DNA from: JBMFOH01 sp049969715 [NCBI: bacterium]
GTDB lineage: Bacteria; DUMJ01
NCBI GenBank assembly: GCA_049969715.1
Contig: JBMFOH010000003.1
Location: 43,666 to 107,665, forward strand
Direction: 5' to 3'
Length of the DNA stretch: 64,000 nt
The notes below the pieces were generated by a model, which did not search any database, was not told where the DNA came from, and was given only the letters and a program-made list of their open reading frames with translations. Positions within the stretch are counted from its first letter, which is position 1. Every line of letters starts with the position of its first letter. Position numbers and translations under genes: made by a program. This document shows, piece by piece, positions 29,250 through 38,590 of this stretch.

Positions 29250-30079
29250 GTAGTTTTGCTTACAGGTTACATTCAGTCAAGGCTATAATAAAAAGAGAGG
29301 CTAGGTCTAGCTTTTTCGGGTTAGGACTATATATAGCAGCTACTATAGCCTGTTTTGTAGCATCTTTTATATTTAATAGCTACATAAATACAGTCCAGGG
29401 AAACAATATTATGGTAATGGCTTCCCCACTGAATAATCCTCTTTTTTATGCTGTTATTGTAGCAGCGCTTTACACTGCTATTTCCTCTTCCACCGCTCTT
29501 TCTAGAGAGAAAGACAAGGGAACATTAGAGGTCCTTTTTTATGGTCCAGTAGACTACATATCTATAATATTGGCTAAATTCTTAGAGGATATTATAAGTT
29601 TTCTGATTGTAATGTTACTCGTGACCCTCTTCTTTGTGTATGCTGCTGTTACTACTAACTTGGGATTTTCTATTACATATCTTTATACGGTTATACTTGC
29701 TGTATTCTTGGCTGCATCTATGTCTTCTTTTGGATTATGGCTTTCAGCACTTACTACTAAAATAAGGACGTCTATCCTTCTGTTTATACTCATTATGGGA
29801 GGCTTCTTAGGACTTCAGTTCCTAGAAGAGTATATACTTACCCTAAAACCTGAAAATCTGTCTCTCTCTATGATCTATATAATGGGGGTACTCTCTAATA
29901 TCCTTAGAGTCATTAAATGGGCGTCTCCTTTTAGTTATCTGACTAATGGAATAAATGCTGTGGCTTTGGGAAGTGCTAGTTTATACCTAGAGAATATGTT
30001 AGGGGCTCTAGCCTATACAGTTCTACTCCTCGTTCTTACTGTATATACTCTAAAATGGAAAGGAGTAAGGAAACCATGA
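29246..30079 (+). CDS. ABC-2 type permease
   Basis: The 277-residue membrane protein has six hydrophobic segments and the ABC-2 permease pattern, including LSREKDKGTLEVLFYGPV after the second segment. With the upstream ATPase it should form an exporter or a membrane-remodelling machine. The gene ends in an ATGA overlap with the exported protein that follows, so all three products are likely made together. Confidence 0.87.
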   Translation: MSSFAYRLHSVKAIIKREARSSFFGLGLYIAATIACFVASFIFNSYINTVQGNNIMVMASPLNNPLFYAVIVAALYTAISSSTALSREKDKGTLEVLFYGPVDYISIILAKFLEDIISFLIVMLLVTLFFVYAAVTTNLGFSITYLYTVILAVFLAASMSSFGLWLSALTTKIRTSILLFILIMGGFLGLQFLEEYILTLKPENLSLSMIYIMGVLSNILRVIKWASPFSYLTNGINAVALGSASLYLENMLGALAYTVLLLVLTVYTLKWKGVRKP

Positions 30080-31359
30080 GAAGAGGTCTTTTTATTATAT
30101 TGATGTCTACATTGATATTACTCTCTTCTACAGGGGTATTTGGAGCAGCACCTCCTAAACAGAGGGAGACAGTGTATAGCTTAAATGTTTGGGATGGCAA
30201 GGACTTTGCTTCTCCATTTTATCCGGCGAATATCAATACTATTTACGTTATGGCTGATTTTCAGAACGTATACTCTGTGAAAGAGACTCTAGTATATTAT
30301 TGGCCAATATCTCGTGAGTATATGGCAGATTGGGATAGTCTCAATAAAGACATAGGAGATACATTAGAGGTATTAAAAGGAGATAAGATTGTAGGCTCCT
30401 ATAAAAAGGTGGATTACGTATTTTACTATCCAAAGGGATATTGGGGTGGAGATACCAAGCTTTATACTGGAGATACTGCTAGGGCTAAAAAGAAGGAGTA
30501 TGATAAGGCACTTGATAAGTATTGGAAGGATGTAGATGCCTATTATAAGGCTTATAATGAATACAATAAGGCAGTAGATGAATTCTATAAGAAGATCCAA
30601 GAAGGTAAACCAGCCGGCAAGATTCCTCAAGAGCCTCAACAGCCTAAGGCTCCTACCTTCTACGTTACAGATATAAACAAGGCTTACGTTTTTAGCCTCC
30701 CTGCAGGTACCTATACTATAAGGTTAAAGGATAAGGATGGAAAGATAGTCCCTGGTACAGTAAAGTCTCTCATTGCCTTTTCTCACCGAAGAGAGGGAAT
30801 CGGGTATAATATTATCCCTGAGAGTAAGTGGACATACCCAGAAACTGCAGATGATGTAACTCAGATTATCTATCAGTACAAGCAGGGTGTCCTCTATTTC
30901 CAGCCATTTACAGAATGGGAATTTAACGAGTTACAATATAATAAACTCTCAAATCCTCAGTCTGCAGGAAGGCCTGACAGATGGATATGGGTTCATATGC
31001 AGCCAGTTTCTAATGTGAGACTTGACATCTATACGGGAGGGAAATTGGTTGCTAGCGTTAGAGAAAGGCCCTACTATGTAGAGCAGGTACCTGGTTCTGC
31101 TTTAGGTTATAATATAAAACTCCTAGATAGGAAAGAGAATCCTTATGGTATGGCTGATTTTACTGGTTTTAAATTTAGTGTTCCTCCTACAGGGGACTAT
31201 AGATTGGTAGCTGTAGATAAGGATGGAAAGGTGATAGAGAATAGCGAAAGATACATAAGACCTATCATCTCTGGAGATGCAAAGAATATATTTATTGCTA
31301 GTTTTGGTCCATTGGTAATTGGTTTATTAATCTATATATTTAGAAGAGTAGGAAGGTGA
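30076..31359 (+). CDS. Unknown exported protein with C-terminal anchor, partner of the ABC-2 exporter
   Basis: The ATG at 30076 overlaps the permease stop (ATGA) and gives 427 residues starting with a signal peptide (GLFIILMSTLILLSSTGVFG). The body is rich in Tyr, Lys and Asp, with a helical segment around residues 136-177 ending in a Pro-rich stretch (PQEPQQPKAP), followed by beta-rich regions. The C-terminus is a single membrane helix with a basic end (FIFRRVGR-like: YIFRRVGR). I recognise no family. The protein should be anchored outside the membrane next to the exporter and may be its accessory subunit. Confidence 0.7.
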   Translation: MRRGLFIILMSTLILLSSTGVFGAAPPKQRETVYSLNVWDGKDFASPFYPANINTIYVMADFQNVYSVKETLVYYWPISREYMADWDSLNKDIGDTLEVLKGDKIVGSYKKVDYVFYYPKGYWGGDTKLYTGDTARAKKKEYDKALDKYWKDVDAYYKAYNEYNKAVDEFYKKIQEGKPAGKIPQEPQQPKAPTFYVTDINKAYVFSLPAGTYTIRLKDKDGKIVPGTVKSLIAFSHRREGIGYNIIPESKWTYPETADDVTQIIYQYKQGVLYFQPFTEWEFNELQYNKLSNPQSAGRPDRWIWVHMQPVSNVRLDIYTGGKLVASVRERPYYVEQVPGSALGYNIKLLDRKENPYGMADFTGFKFSVPPTGDYRLVAVDKDGKVIENSERYIRPIISGDAKNIFIASFGPLVIGLLIYIFRRVGR

Positions 31360-31367
31360 TATAAGAA

Positions 31368-31760
31368 TTGATAGGAAGCTATTATTGGGGTACAGGAAGA
31401 CGTAAAGAGGCAGTAGCGAGGGTAAGAATAGTAGAGGGAAACGGAAGGGTTATTATTAATGAGAAAGACCTAGAAATGTATTTCCCATTAGAGAAGTGGC
31501 AGACTAGTGTCCTTTCACCTTTTAAGGTTACTGGAACGGAAGGAAGATTTGATTGTTTTGTGAATGTAAAAGGCGGAGGAGTGAATGGTCAGGTTGAGGC
31601 TACTAGGCTTGGGATAGCTAGGGCTTTGGCTGAGTATAACCCTGACTTCCGTCCCCTATTAAAGGAACATGGACTACTTACCCGAGACCCTAGGGTGAAA
31701 GAGAGAAAGAAGTATGGACTCAAGAGAGCAAGAAAGGCTCCACAATTCTCCAAGAGATAA
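31368..31760 (+). CDS. rpsI: 30S ribosomal protein S9
   Basis: The 130-residue protein shows S9 features: [17 protein letters not shown] at the start and the basic tail [16 protein letters not shown] that reaches the P-site tRNA. The start is TTG, eight bases after the exported protein gene, with a GGAAGG upstream. The usual upstream partner rplM (L13) is absent here. The 3' end overlaps the aroQ reading frame. Confidence 0.95.
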   Translation: MIGSYYWGTGRRKEAVARVRIVEGNGRVIINEKDLEMYFPLEKWQTSVLSPFKVTGTEGRFDCFVNVKGGGVNGQVEATRLGIARALAEYNPDFRPLLKEHGLLTRDPRVKERKKYGLKRARKAPQFSKR

Positions 31761-32199
31761 TATTAGTATACTTGTAATAAATGGGCCTAATCTGAATAGA
31801 TTAGGCCTTAGAGAGCCTGAAATCTATGGGAATGCCACCTTAGAAGATGTGGAGAACCTCTTAAAGGAGGAAGGTAATAAGCTAGGAGTAAGTTTGAGTT
31901 TTTTCCATTCTAATAGTGAAGGAAGTATAATAGATGCTATCCAACAGGCTAATAATAGATATGATGGGATAATAATAAATCCAGGGGCATACACACACTA
32001 TAGTATAGCTATAAGGGATGCTATCGCTGGAGAGAATATACCCACAGTAGAGGTCCATATCTCTAATATCTATAAGAGGGAAGAGTTTAGAAAGAATTCA
32101 GTAATAGCTCCAGTGGTAGTAGGCCAGATCTCAGGCTTTGGTATCTATGGCTATATACTGGCACTGTATGGGATTATTAATTATCTGAGGTGTAAATAG
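31714..32199 (+). CDS. aroQ: Type II 3-dehydroquinate dehydratase
   Basis: The 161-residue enzyme catalyses the third step of the shikimate pathway. Family motifs are [18 protein letters not shown] (catalytic Arg and Tyr), [15 protein letters not shown] and EVHISNI (catalytic His). The only in-frame ATG lies 47 nt inside rpsI and adds about 16 residues before the usual start of the fold, with a weak AGAAAG site; a non-standard ATT or ATA start just after the rpsI stop cannot be excluded. It ends TAGTG, overlapping pepQ. Confidence 0.9.
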   Translation: MDSREQERLHNSPRDNISILVINGPNLNRLGLREPEIYGNATLEDVENLLKEEGNKLGVSLSFFHSNSEGSIIDAIQQANNRYDGIIINPGAYTHYSIAIRDAIAGENIPTVEVHISNIYKREEFRKNSVIAPVVVGQISGFGIYGYILALYGIINYLRCK

Positions 32200-33275
32200 T
32201 GAGTTATATAGAGCGAATAAATAGATTAAGAGAAGAAATTTCTAGAAACTATGATGGTTTTCTTATAATGAATCCGGTTAATCTAAGGTATCTTTTAGGG
32301 TTTAGAGGAGATGCATCTGTTCTTCTCCTTACAGGAAATAAGACTCAATTTTTTGTAAATGAGATGTATTATGAGCAGGCAAAGAAGGATTGCAAAGATA
32401 TAGAGATAACCCCAACAGAAAGAGACTGGATAGAGGTTATAGCTAAAAGTGTAAATAGGGGAAAAATAAAGAGATTGGCATTTGAATCTGATATAAGTTT
32501 TTCTACGTATAAGAAATTGGCAACCTTTCTAAACGGGATAGATTTGGTTCCAGCCGAGGATATTATCACCTCCCTTAGGATTAAAAAGGATGATGAAGAG
32601 ATTGCCTGTATAAAAAAAGCGGCTGAGATTGCTGACCTGGCTTTTATGCATCTTAAGACTGTGATAAAGCCCGGAATTAGAGAGCAGGACTTGGTAGCTG
32701 AATTTGAGTATTTTATAAGAAAGAAAGGCAGTAGGACTAGTTTTGAACCCATTATACTTTTTGGAGATAACTCAAGTCTTCCCCATGGAGTCTCTAGTAG
32801 CAGGGAGATAAAGAGCAAGGGTATACTCCTTATAGATTACGGGGCTATGTATAACGGCTACTGTTCTGATGCTACTAGAACTGTACATTTAGGGAAACCT
32901 GCAAAAGAGGACATAAGATTGTATAATATAGTATTGAAGGCACAAGAGGAAGCAGAATCTGTTATAAAGCCTGGCATTTCTGCTAGAGAGATAGATAAAA
33001 CTGCTAGAGATGTTATAGCTAAAGAGGGATTTGGCAATAGGTTTATTCATACTACTGGACATGGTGTGGGTTTAGAGATACATGAGCCTCCAAGGATAAG
33101 TATAGATGATAACACCATCATTGAGAAAGGGATGGTAATAACAATAGAACCAGGCATATATCTAGAAGGATACGGTGGAATAAGGATAGAGGACCTTGTG
33201 CTTGTTACAGAGAAAGGAGTAGAGGTTTTGACAAAGATAGGAAAAGATTTCGAGTTTAGAGGAGGGACCTTATGA
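32199..33275 (+). CDS. pepQ: Xaa-Pro aminopeptidase/dipeptidase (M24)
   Basis: The 358-residue metallopeptidase has an N-terminal creatinase-like domain and a C-terminal pita-bread domain. Metal ligands are visible in [16 protein letters not shown] (two Asp), [11 protein letters not shown] (His), [10 protein letters not shown] (Glu) and GGIRIEDLV (Glu). It trims peptides with proline in the second position. The GTG start overlaps the aroQ stop, in the Firmicutes-like order aroQ-pepQ-efp. Confidence 0.93.
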   Translation: MSYIERINRLREEISRNYDGFLIMNPVNLRYLLGFRGDASVLLLTGNKTQFFVNEMYYEQAKKDCKDIEITPTERDWIEVIAKSVNRGKIKRLAFESDISFSTYKKLATFLNGIDLVPAEDIITSLRIKKDDEEIACIKKAAEIADLAFMHLKTVIKPGIREQDLVAEFEYFIRKKGSRTSFEPIILFGDNSSLPHGVSSSREIKSKGILLIDYGAMYNGYCSDATRTVHLGKPAKEDIRLYNIVLKAQEEAESVIKPGISAREIDKTARDVIAKEGFGNRFIHTTGHGVGLEIHEPPRISIDDNTIIEKGMVITIEPGIYLEGYGGIRIEDLVLVTEKGVEVLTKIGKDFEFRGGTL

Positions 33276-33835
33276 TATCTACCAATGATTTTAGACCTGG
33301 AATGACCGTAGAGATAGATGGAGAGATATATGAGGTGGTAGAGTTTCTACATGTCAAACCTGGAAAGGGTTCTGCATTTGTGAGAACAAAGTTGAAAAAT
33401 ATAAAAACCCAGTCGGTTATTGAACGTAACTTTAGAGCTGGAGAAAAGTTCCCTAGAGCCATATTGGAAAGAAGGGAGATGCAGTATCTATACAATCAGG
33501 ATGATGTATACTTCTTTATGGATACCACAACTTATGAGCAGGTAAGTCTTCCTAAGGAAACAGTAGGAGATGCTGTAAAGTTTTTGAAAGAAAATATCAA
33601 TGTCTATGTAGTTTTTCACAATAATGCCCCTATAGGAATAGAACTTCCCATTACAGTGGAACTTGAGGTGATAAATACGGAGCCTGGTTTTAGAGGGGAT
33701 ACCGTTACTGGAGGTAGTAAGCCAGCTACTCTCGAAACAGGTGCTGTTATTCAGGTTCCGTTATTTGTTAATGTAGGTGATATAATAAAGATAGATACGC
33801 GTACTGGCGAATACCTGGAACGGGTAAATAAATAG
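33272..33835 (+). CDS. efp: Elongation factor P
   Basis: The 187-residue protein relieves ribosome stalling at proline runs. [15 protein letters not shown] holds the loop Lys near residue 30 that enters the peptidyl transferase centre; no modification enzyme is encoded nearby. The three beta-barrel domains and C-terminal [11 protein letters not shown] are standard. It overlaps pepQ by 4 nt (ATGA). Confidence 0.95.
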   Translation: MISTNDFRPGMTVEIDGEIYEVVEFLHVKPGKGSAFVRTKLKNIKTQSVIERNFRAGEKFPRAILERREMQYLYNQDDVYFFMDTTTYEQVSLPKETVGDAVKFLKENINVYVVFHNNAPIGIELPITVELEVINTEPGFRGDTVTGGSKPATLETGAVIQVPLFVNVGDIIKIDTRTGEYLERVNK

Positions 33836-33851
33836 GAGGAATAGAATAGTT

Positions 33852-34199
33852 ATGAGTAGCCTAATGGATAAGATCGATGTTCTCAAGTCGTTGGGGGAGA
33901 ATGCAACCTTCTCAGATATAATTCGTGCCTTTGAGGCGGTAGAAGAAGAGATCAATGTAATCAAGCTCACCTTAGATAATATAAAGGAAAGACTTGATGC
34001 CATTGATGCTGATCTAACTGCTCTAGAGAATGCTGTCTATGGAGAGATAGAGATAGAGTGTCCAGAGTGTCATGTTCCTTTTACCCTCTCTCTTGAGGAG
34101 ATTCCTGAAAATAATACTGTGGAGGTTGAATGTCCCAATTGCCATAGTGTTTTTACTGTAGACCTTGGGAATTGGGATATTGATAGCACAGATGATTGA
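33852..34199 (+). CDS. CD1247-like protein with coiled coil and zinc ribbon
   Basis: The 115-residue protein joins an N-terminal helical part (residues 1-60; KSLGENATFSDIIRAFEAV, LDNIKERLDAIDADLTALE) to a two-pair zinc ribbon (CPECHVPF and CPNCHSVF) and an acidic tail. The same fold and position, between efp and accB, is known from Firmicutes as the CD1247 N-terminal domain family, without a known function. Regulation of fatty-acid genes would fit the location but is not shown. Confidence 0.82.
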   Translation: MSSLMDKIDVLKSLGENATFSDIIRAFEAVEEEINVIKLTLDNIKERLDAIDADLTALENAVYGEIEIECPECHVPFTLSLEEIPENNTVEVECPNCHSVFTVDLGNWDIDSTDD

Positions 34200-34647
34200 T
34201 GTTGAACTGATTAGAAAACTCGTAGATATAGTAAGTCATTCTGATATAGACGAGCTTAAGGTTGGAGATAAAGATATTCGAGTGACTATTAAAAAATCAA
34301 CTTTAGAGAAAGGGCATATCGTTTACGAAACTAAGAAAGAGACAGAAGAGGCTTTAAAAGATAAGCCTCAAGATTATGAGAAACCGAAGGAGGAGGGGAT
34401 CTTCATCACCTCTCCTATAGTAGGTACATTTTATAGGTCTCCTAGTCCAGGAGCCCCACCATTTGTAGACATAGATGACGAGATAAGGGTAGGACAGACT
34501 ATATGCATAATAGAAGCTATGAAGCTTATGAATGAAGTAAAGTCAGATTATAACGGAATAGTAAAAGAGATATTGGTAGAAAACGGGGAACCTGTAGAGT
34601 ATGGGCAGCCTCTTTTCCTCATTGAGCCTATAGAGGAAGTTAGCTGA
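34192..34647 (+). CDS. accB: Biotin carboxyl carrier protein of acetyl-CoA carboxylase
   Basis: The chosen ATG gives 151 residues with a normal N-terminus (MIDVELIRKLVDIVSHSD). Lys111 in EAMKLMN is the biotinylation site, and a flexible Lys/Glu/Pro linker lies near 45-68. It carries carboxybiotin for fatty-acid synthesis. It overlaps the preceding gene by 8 nt and accC starts immediately after its stop. A longer frame to 34165 is less likely. The ribosome site is weak, so translation is probably coupled. Confidence 0.93.
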   Translation: MIDVELIRKLVDIVSHSDIDELKVGDKDIRVTIKKSTLEKGHIVYETKKETEEALKDKPQDYEKPKEEGIFITSPIVGTFYRSPSPGAPPFVDIDDEIRVGQTICIIEAMKLMNEVKSDYNGIVKEILVENGEPVEYGQPLFLIEPIEEVS

Positions 34648-35994
34648 ATGTTCCGGAAGGTGCTTATAGCTAATAGGGGAGAGATAGCTCTTAGAATCTT
34701 GAGAGCCTGTAGGTCATTAGGTATAAAGACCGTATTAGTTTTTTCCGAAGCTGATAGGTATTCATTGGGTGTAAGGTATGCAGATGAGGCGTTCTGTATA
34801 GGACCTCCACAGGCAAGTAGAAGTTACTTGAATGTTCCAAATATTATAGCTGCTGCTGAAATCTCTGGGGCAGATGCTATACATCCTGGCTATGGATTCT
34901 TGGCAGAAAATGCTGATTTTGCCGAGGTATGTGAGAGCTGTGGGATAAAGTTTATAGGTCCATCTTCCAGCGTGATATCCCTTATGGGGGATAAGATAGC
35001 TGCCCGTAAGGTTATGAATGAGGCTGGAATTCCTGTAATTCCAGGGACGTTTTCCCCTGTGAAGGATGAGAAAGAGGCATTTTCTATAGCTAAGGATATC
35101 GGTTATCCTCTTATTATAAAAGCTGCCGGTGGAGGTGGTGGTAGAGGGATGAGGATAGTAAGGAATGACGAAACTCTTAAAGGAGCACTAATGGTGGCTA
35201 GAAATGAGGCAGAGGCAGCTTTTAATAATGGAGCTATATATATAGAAAAGTATATAGAGGGGGCAAGACATATCGAGGTCCAGGTACTTGGAGACGGAAA
35301 AGGAAACGTTGTTCACTTCTTTGAAAGAGATTGTTCTATCCAACGTAGACATCAGAAGCTTATAGAAGAAAGCCCTGCTGTGGGTCTATCGCAGAATGTG
35401 AAAGAACAACTCCTAAAAGCTGCAGTTAAAGGTGCCTCAGCGATAAACTATGAAGGGGTAGGAACATTGGAGTTTCTGGTAGATAAGAATAACAACTTCT
35501 ACTTTATGGAGATGAATACTAGGATCCAGGTAGAGCATCCTGTGACAGAGATGATTACAGGTCATGACCTAGTTAAATATCAGATCTTGGTGGCAAGTGG
35601 GGAAGGTCTGCCGGTAAAACAGAACGATATCGTTCAGAGAGGACATGCTATAGAGTGTCGAATAAACTCTGAAGACCCATCTAATAACTTCTTACCAAGT
35701 ACAGGCATATTAAAGCTGTTTTCCCTTCCTGGAGGACCAGGAATAAGGTTAGACTCTGCCATCTATAATAATATGGAGATCCTACCCTACTATGACTCAT
35801 TACTTGCTAAGCTCATCTCTTGGGGATTGACAAGAGAGGAAGCTATTTCCCGTATGAGAAATGCACTAGAAGAGTTCTTGATAGAGGGAGTGGTTACTAC
35901 TATACCACTATATCTTCAGATTATGAGCGATGAAGATTATATAGCAGGGAATCTCTCAATTAATTTCTTAGAGGAAAGGAGATTTCCAAGATAA
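34648..35994 (+). CDS. accC: Biotin carboxylase of acetyl-CoA carboxylase
   Basis: The 448-residue ATP-grasp enzyme carboxylates biotin on AccB. Visible motifs include KVLIANRGEIALRILRACR, the glycine-rich loop AAGGGGGRGM, ERDCSIQRRHQKLIEESP and MEMNTRIQVEHPVTEM with metal-binding Glu residues. Length is typical. Its stop overlaps the asp23 start by one base. The carboxyltransferase genes accA and accD are not in the window. Confidence 0.96.
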   Translation: MFRKVLIANRGEIALRILRACRSLGIKTVLVFSEADRYSLGVRYADEAFCIGPPQASRSYLNVPNIIAAAEISGADAIHPGYGFLAENADFAEVCESCGIKFIGPSSSVISLMGDKIAARKVMNEAGIPVIPGTFSPVKDEKEAFSIAKDIGYPLIIKAAGGGGGRGMRIVRNDETLKGALMVARNEAEAAFNNGAIYIEKYIEGARHIEVQVLGDGKGNVVHFFERDCSIQRRHQKLIEESPAVGLSQNVKEQLLKAAVKGASAINYEGVGTLEFLVDKNNNFYFMEMNTRIQVEHPVTEMITGHDLVKYQILVASGEGLPVKQNDIVQRGHAIECRINSEDPSNNFLPSTGILKLFSLPGGPGIRLDSAIYNNMEILPYYDSLLAKLISWGLTREEAISRMRNALEEFLIEGVVTTIPLYLQIMSDEDYIAGNLSINFLEERRFPR

Positions 35995-36356
35995 TGGAAG
36001 AGGTAAGATTAGAGATATCACCAAGTGTTATTGTTTCTATTGCTAGTAAAGCGGCTATGGAAGTTAAAGGGGTGTATGGCTTAGAAGGTGGTGGTAATGT
36101 GCCTTTGTGGCGTAGGCCTCAACCTCATGGAGTGAAGGTAGAAATTTCTAAAGACAAGGTAAAGTTAGAACTCTACATAATAGCTGAGGAAGGATACTAT
36201 TTGCCAGAGGTCGGACTTAATCTTCAGGAACATATAAAGGAAGAAGTTGAAAGGGTTACAGGGATGGGGGTAGAGAAGATCGACGTATACATTCAAGGTA
36301 TTCACTTTTCTAAGTCTACAGATTCAAAAGGAGTAGGAGAGGATGGAACAGTATAA
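35994..36356 (+). CDS. Asp23/Gls24 family envelope-stress protein
   Basis: The 120-residue protein has the Asp23 pattern: VIVSIASKAAMEVKGVYGL, a basic middle (WRRPQPHG), and VGLNLQEHIKEEVERVTG before DVYIQGIHF. Family members are small cytoplasmic or membrane-linked proteins near accBC in Firmicutes. The role here is unknown. It overlaps accC by one base and the following GNAT by 14 nt. Confidence 0.88.
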   Translation: MEEVRLEISPSVIVSIASKAAMEVKGVYGLEGGGNVPLWRRPQPHGVKVEISKDKVKLELYIIAEEGYYLPEVGLNLQEHIKEEVERVTGMGVEKIDVYIQGIHFSKSTDSKGVGEDGTV

Positions 36357-36810
36357 GGTAAGAAAGGCTAAATTATATGATGTGCCAGAGATTCAACAGT
36401 TAATAAATGTATATGCTAAAGAAGGTAAGATGCTTCCTAGGTCTCTCAATGAGCTCTATGAGAATATAAGAGACTACTGGGTTGTTACCCTTGGAGATGC
36501 AGAGATTGTTGGTTGTTGTGCATTACATCCTGTATGGGAAGATATAGGAGAGGTAAGGTCCCTTGCAATAAAAGAGCCTCATACAGGTAAAGGATTGGCA
36601 AAGAAGTTAGTAGAACTTTGCCTTAAAGATGCTAGCGAGCTTTCACTAAAGAAGGTCTTTGCTCTCACTTTTATCCCTGAATTTTTCGTTAAGCTTGGAT
36701 TTATCCAGGTCCCTAAGGAGGAACTTCCCCATAAAGTATGGAACGATTGTATAAGGTGCATATATTTTCCTAACTGTAATGAAGTAGCTGTAATTCACGA
36801 GATAAAATAG
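36343..36810 (+). CDS. ArgA-like GNAT N-acetyltransferase
   Basis: The 155-residue protein matches the short, ArgA-like GNAT group: VRKAKLYDVPEIQQLIN at the start, EIVGCCALHPVWEDIGEVRS, and HTGKGLAKKLVE as the acetyl-CoA loop. Some members make N-acetylglutamate for arginine synthesis, but no arg genes lie nearby, so the acceptor is uncertain. Four Cys are in the C-terminal half (WNDCIRCIYFPNC), possibly a metal site. It overlaps asp23 by 14 nt. Confidence 0.82.
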   Translation: MEQYKVRKAKLYDVPEIQQLINVYAKEGKMLPRSLNELYENIRDYWVVTLGDAEIVGCCALHPVWEDIGEVRSLAIKEPHTGKGLAKKLVELCLKDASELSLKKVFALTFIPEFFVKLGFIQVPKEELPHKVWNDCIRCIYFPNCNEVAVIHEIK

Positions 36811-36820
36811 GAGGAAGAAT

Positions 36821-37621
36821 ATGGAGATTCCAAAGGCAGAGATAGGTGTTTTTGGTGGTTCTGGTTTTTATTCCTTCTTAGATAACCTTAAACCATATAC
36901 AGTTGAGACGCCTTATGGTGCTCCTAGTTCACAGGTAATGATAGGAGAGATCGATGGACGTAAGGTTGCTTTTATTCCGAGACACGGGGAACGTCATCAG
37001 TACCCTCCTCATAAGGTAAACTATAGGGCAAACCTCTATGCATTTAAGTCTATTGGAGTAGAAAGGGTTATAGGTCCATGTGCTAGTGGGAGTTTGAAGC
37101 CAGAAATAAAGCCAGGGGATTTTGTTATTTGTGACCAGTTTGTAAATCTAACAAATGGACGAAATGATACATTCTATGATGGGCCGATTACTACGCATAT
37201 AAGCACTGCAGATCCGTACTGTCCACAACTGAGAGAAATTGCTATTAGGTCGTGTGAAAATTTAGGGCTTTCCTACTATCCCAACGGTACGGTAGTTGTT
37301 ATTCAGGGTCCAAGATTTAGCACTAGAGCTGAGAGTAAATGGTTTAGGAGCCTTGGATGGGATGTAATAAATATGACCCAATATCCTGAGGTAGTATTAG
37401 CTAGAGAACTAGCTATGTGTTACCTTAATATATCTTTGATTACAGATTATGATACTGGGGTTGAGGGAGACCCTAATATAATGCCAGTAACCCACGATGA
37501 GGTTCTAAGAATATTTGAGAAGAATATAGGAAGATTGAAGGAACTGATAGTAGAGATCATTAGGAATATTCCCGAAGAGAGAAATTGCCCTTGTCCTCAC
37601 ATATTAGAGGGTGCAAGATGA
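36821..37621 (+). CDS. mtnP: S-methyl-5'-thioadenosine phosphorylase
   Basis: The 266-residue enzyme splits methylthioadenosine into adenine and methylthioribose-1-phosphate. IGVFGGSGFYSFLDN, PRHGERHQYPPHKVNYRAN and NMTQYPEVVLARELAMCY are PNP/MTAP family motifs, and DYDTGVEGD near the C-terminus holds the base-binding Asp. Direct linkage to mtnA, with an ATGA overlap, supports methylthioadenosine over other nucleosides. The ribosome site is GGAGG. Confidence 0.92.
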   Translation: MEIPKAEIGVFGGSGFYSFLDNLKPYTVETPYGAPSSQVMIGEIDGRKVAFIPRHGERHQYPPHKVNYRANLYAFKSIGVERVIGPCASGSLKPEIKPGDFVICDQFVNLTNGRNDTFYDGPITTHISTADPYCPQLREIAIRSCENLGLSYYPNGTVVVIQGPRFSTRAESKWFRSLGWDVINMTQYPEVVLARELAMCYLNISLITDYDTGVEGDPNIMPVTHDEVLRIFEKNIGRLKELIVEIIRNIPEERNCPCPHILEGAR

Positions 37622-38586
37622 AGCCAGTATGGTGGAAAGATGACTATCTATATTACATAGATCAGAGAAGGCTCCCAGAGGAGCTAGTGATTGAAAAGAC
37701 AAGAGATTACAATATAGTAGCTGAGGCTATAAAGGAGTTAGCTATAAGAGGAGCTCCTGCTATTGGTATAGCTGCTGCATATGGGATTGTATTGGCTAGG
37801 CTTCAGAATAAAGATATAGAAGAAGCAGCCAAGGTTCTTAAGATGACTCGTCCCACAGCGATAAATCTTTTTTGGGCTATAGATAGAATGATGAATCTTC
37901 AGGATAGGTCATTTCAGTCACTTCTTGAAGAGGCCATTAAGATAGAAAGGGAAGATGAAGAGATAAACTATGATATAGCTATTTTAGGGGCTCAGTTAAT
38001 CCATAAAGATAGTGTTGTCTTGACTCACTGTAATGCTGGAGGTTTGGCTACAAGTGGTTATGGAACTGCTCTAGGGATAATTAAAAAGGGATGGGAGGAG
38101 GGAAGGATTAAAGAGGTATTAGTAGATGAAACTCGTCCCCTCCTTCAAGGTGCAAGACTAACTGCCTGGGAACTCCAAGAAGCAGGTATACCTTATAAGA
38201 TTATTACTGATAATACTGCAGGTTTTATGATGGAGTTAGGTAGGATATCTAGTATAGTGGTAGGGGCAGATAGAATAGCAGGTAATGGCGATGTAGCCAA
38301 TAAGATAGGTACATGCAGTTTAGCCATTATAGCTAGAAGGTTTGATATCCCATTTATAGTTGCTGCTCCTACTACTAGCTTCGATTGGAGTATCATCAAA
38401 GGCGATGATATCCCTATAGAAGAGAGAAAAGAAGAAGAGGTACTCTCCTTTGTAGGAAGGAAATTCACTCCTTCTGGGGCAAGAGCTATAAACTTTGCCT
38501 TTGACATAACTCCAGCAGAACTAATTACAGCTATTGTCTGTGAGGCTGGTGTTCTTAAGCCTCCATTCATTATTAGAAATTGCTAG
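37618..38586 (+). CDS. mtnA: S-methyl-5-thioribose-1-phosphate isomerase
   Basis: From the ATG that overlaps the mtnP stop the protein has 322 residues. It isomerises methylthioribose-1-phosphate to methylthioribulose-1-phosphate. AIRGAPAIGIAAAYG, THCNAGGLATSGYGTALG with the catalytic Cys, DETRPLLQGARLTAWEL and VVGADRIAGNGDVANKIGT with the catalytic Asp are all present. Later steps of classic methionine salvage (mtnB, C, D) are absent here. It ends 4 bases from the convergent gene. Confidence 0.93.
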   Translation: MKPVWWKDDYLYYIDQRRLPEELVIEKTRDYNIVAEAIKELAIRGAPAIGIAAAYGIVLARLQNKDIEEAAKVLKMTRPTAINLFWAIDRMMNLQDRSFQSLLEEAIKIEREDEEINYDIAILGAQLIHKDSVVLTHCNAGGLATSGYGTALGIIKKGWEEGRIKEVLVDETRPLLQGARLTAWELQEAGIPYKIITDNTAGFMMELGRISSIVVGADRIAGNGDVANKIGTCSLAIIARRFDIPFIVAAPTTSFDWSIIKGDDIPIEERKEEEVLSFVGRKFTPSGARAINFAFDITPAELITAIVCEAGVLKPPFIIRNC

Positions 38587-38590
38587 AGTT

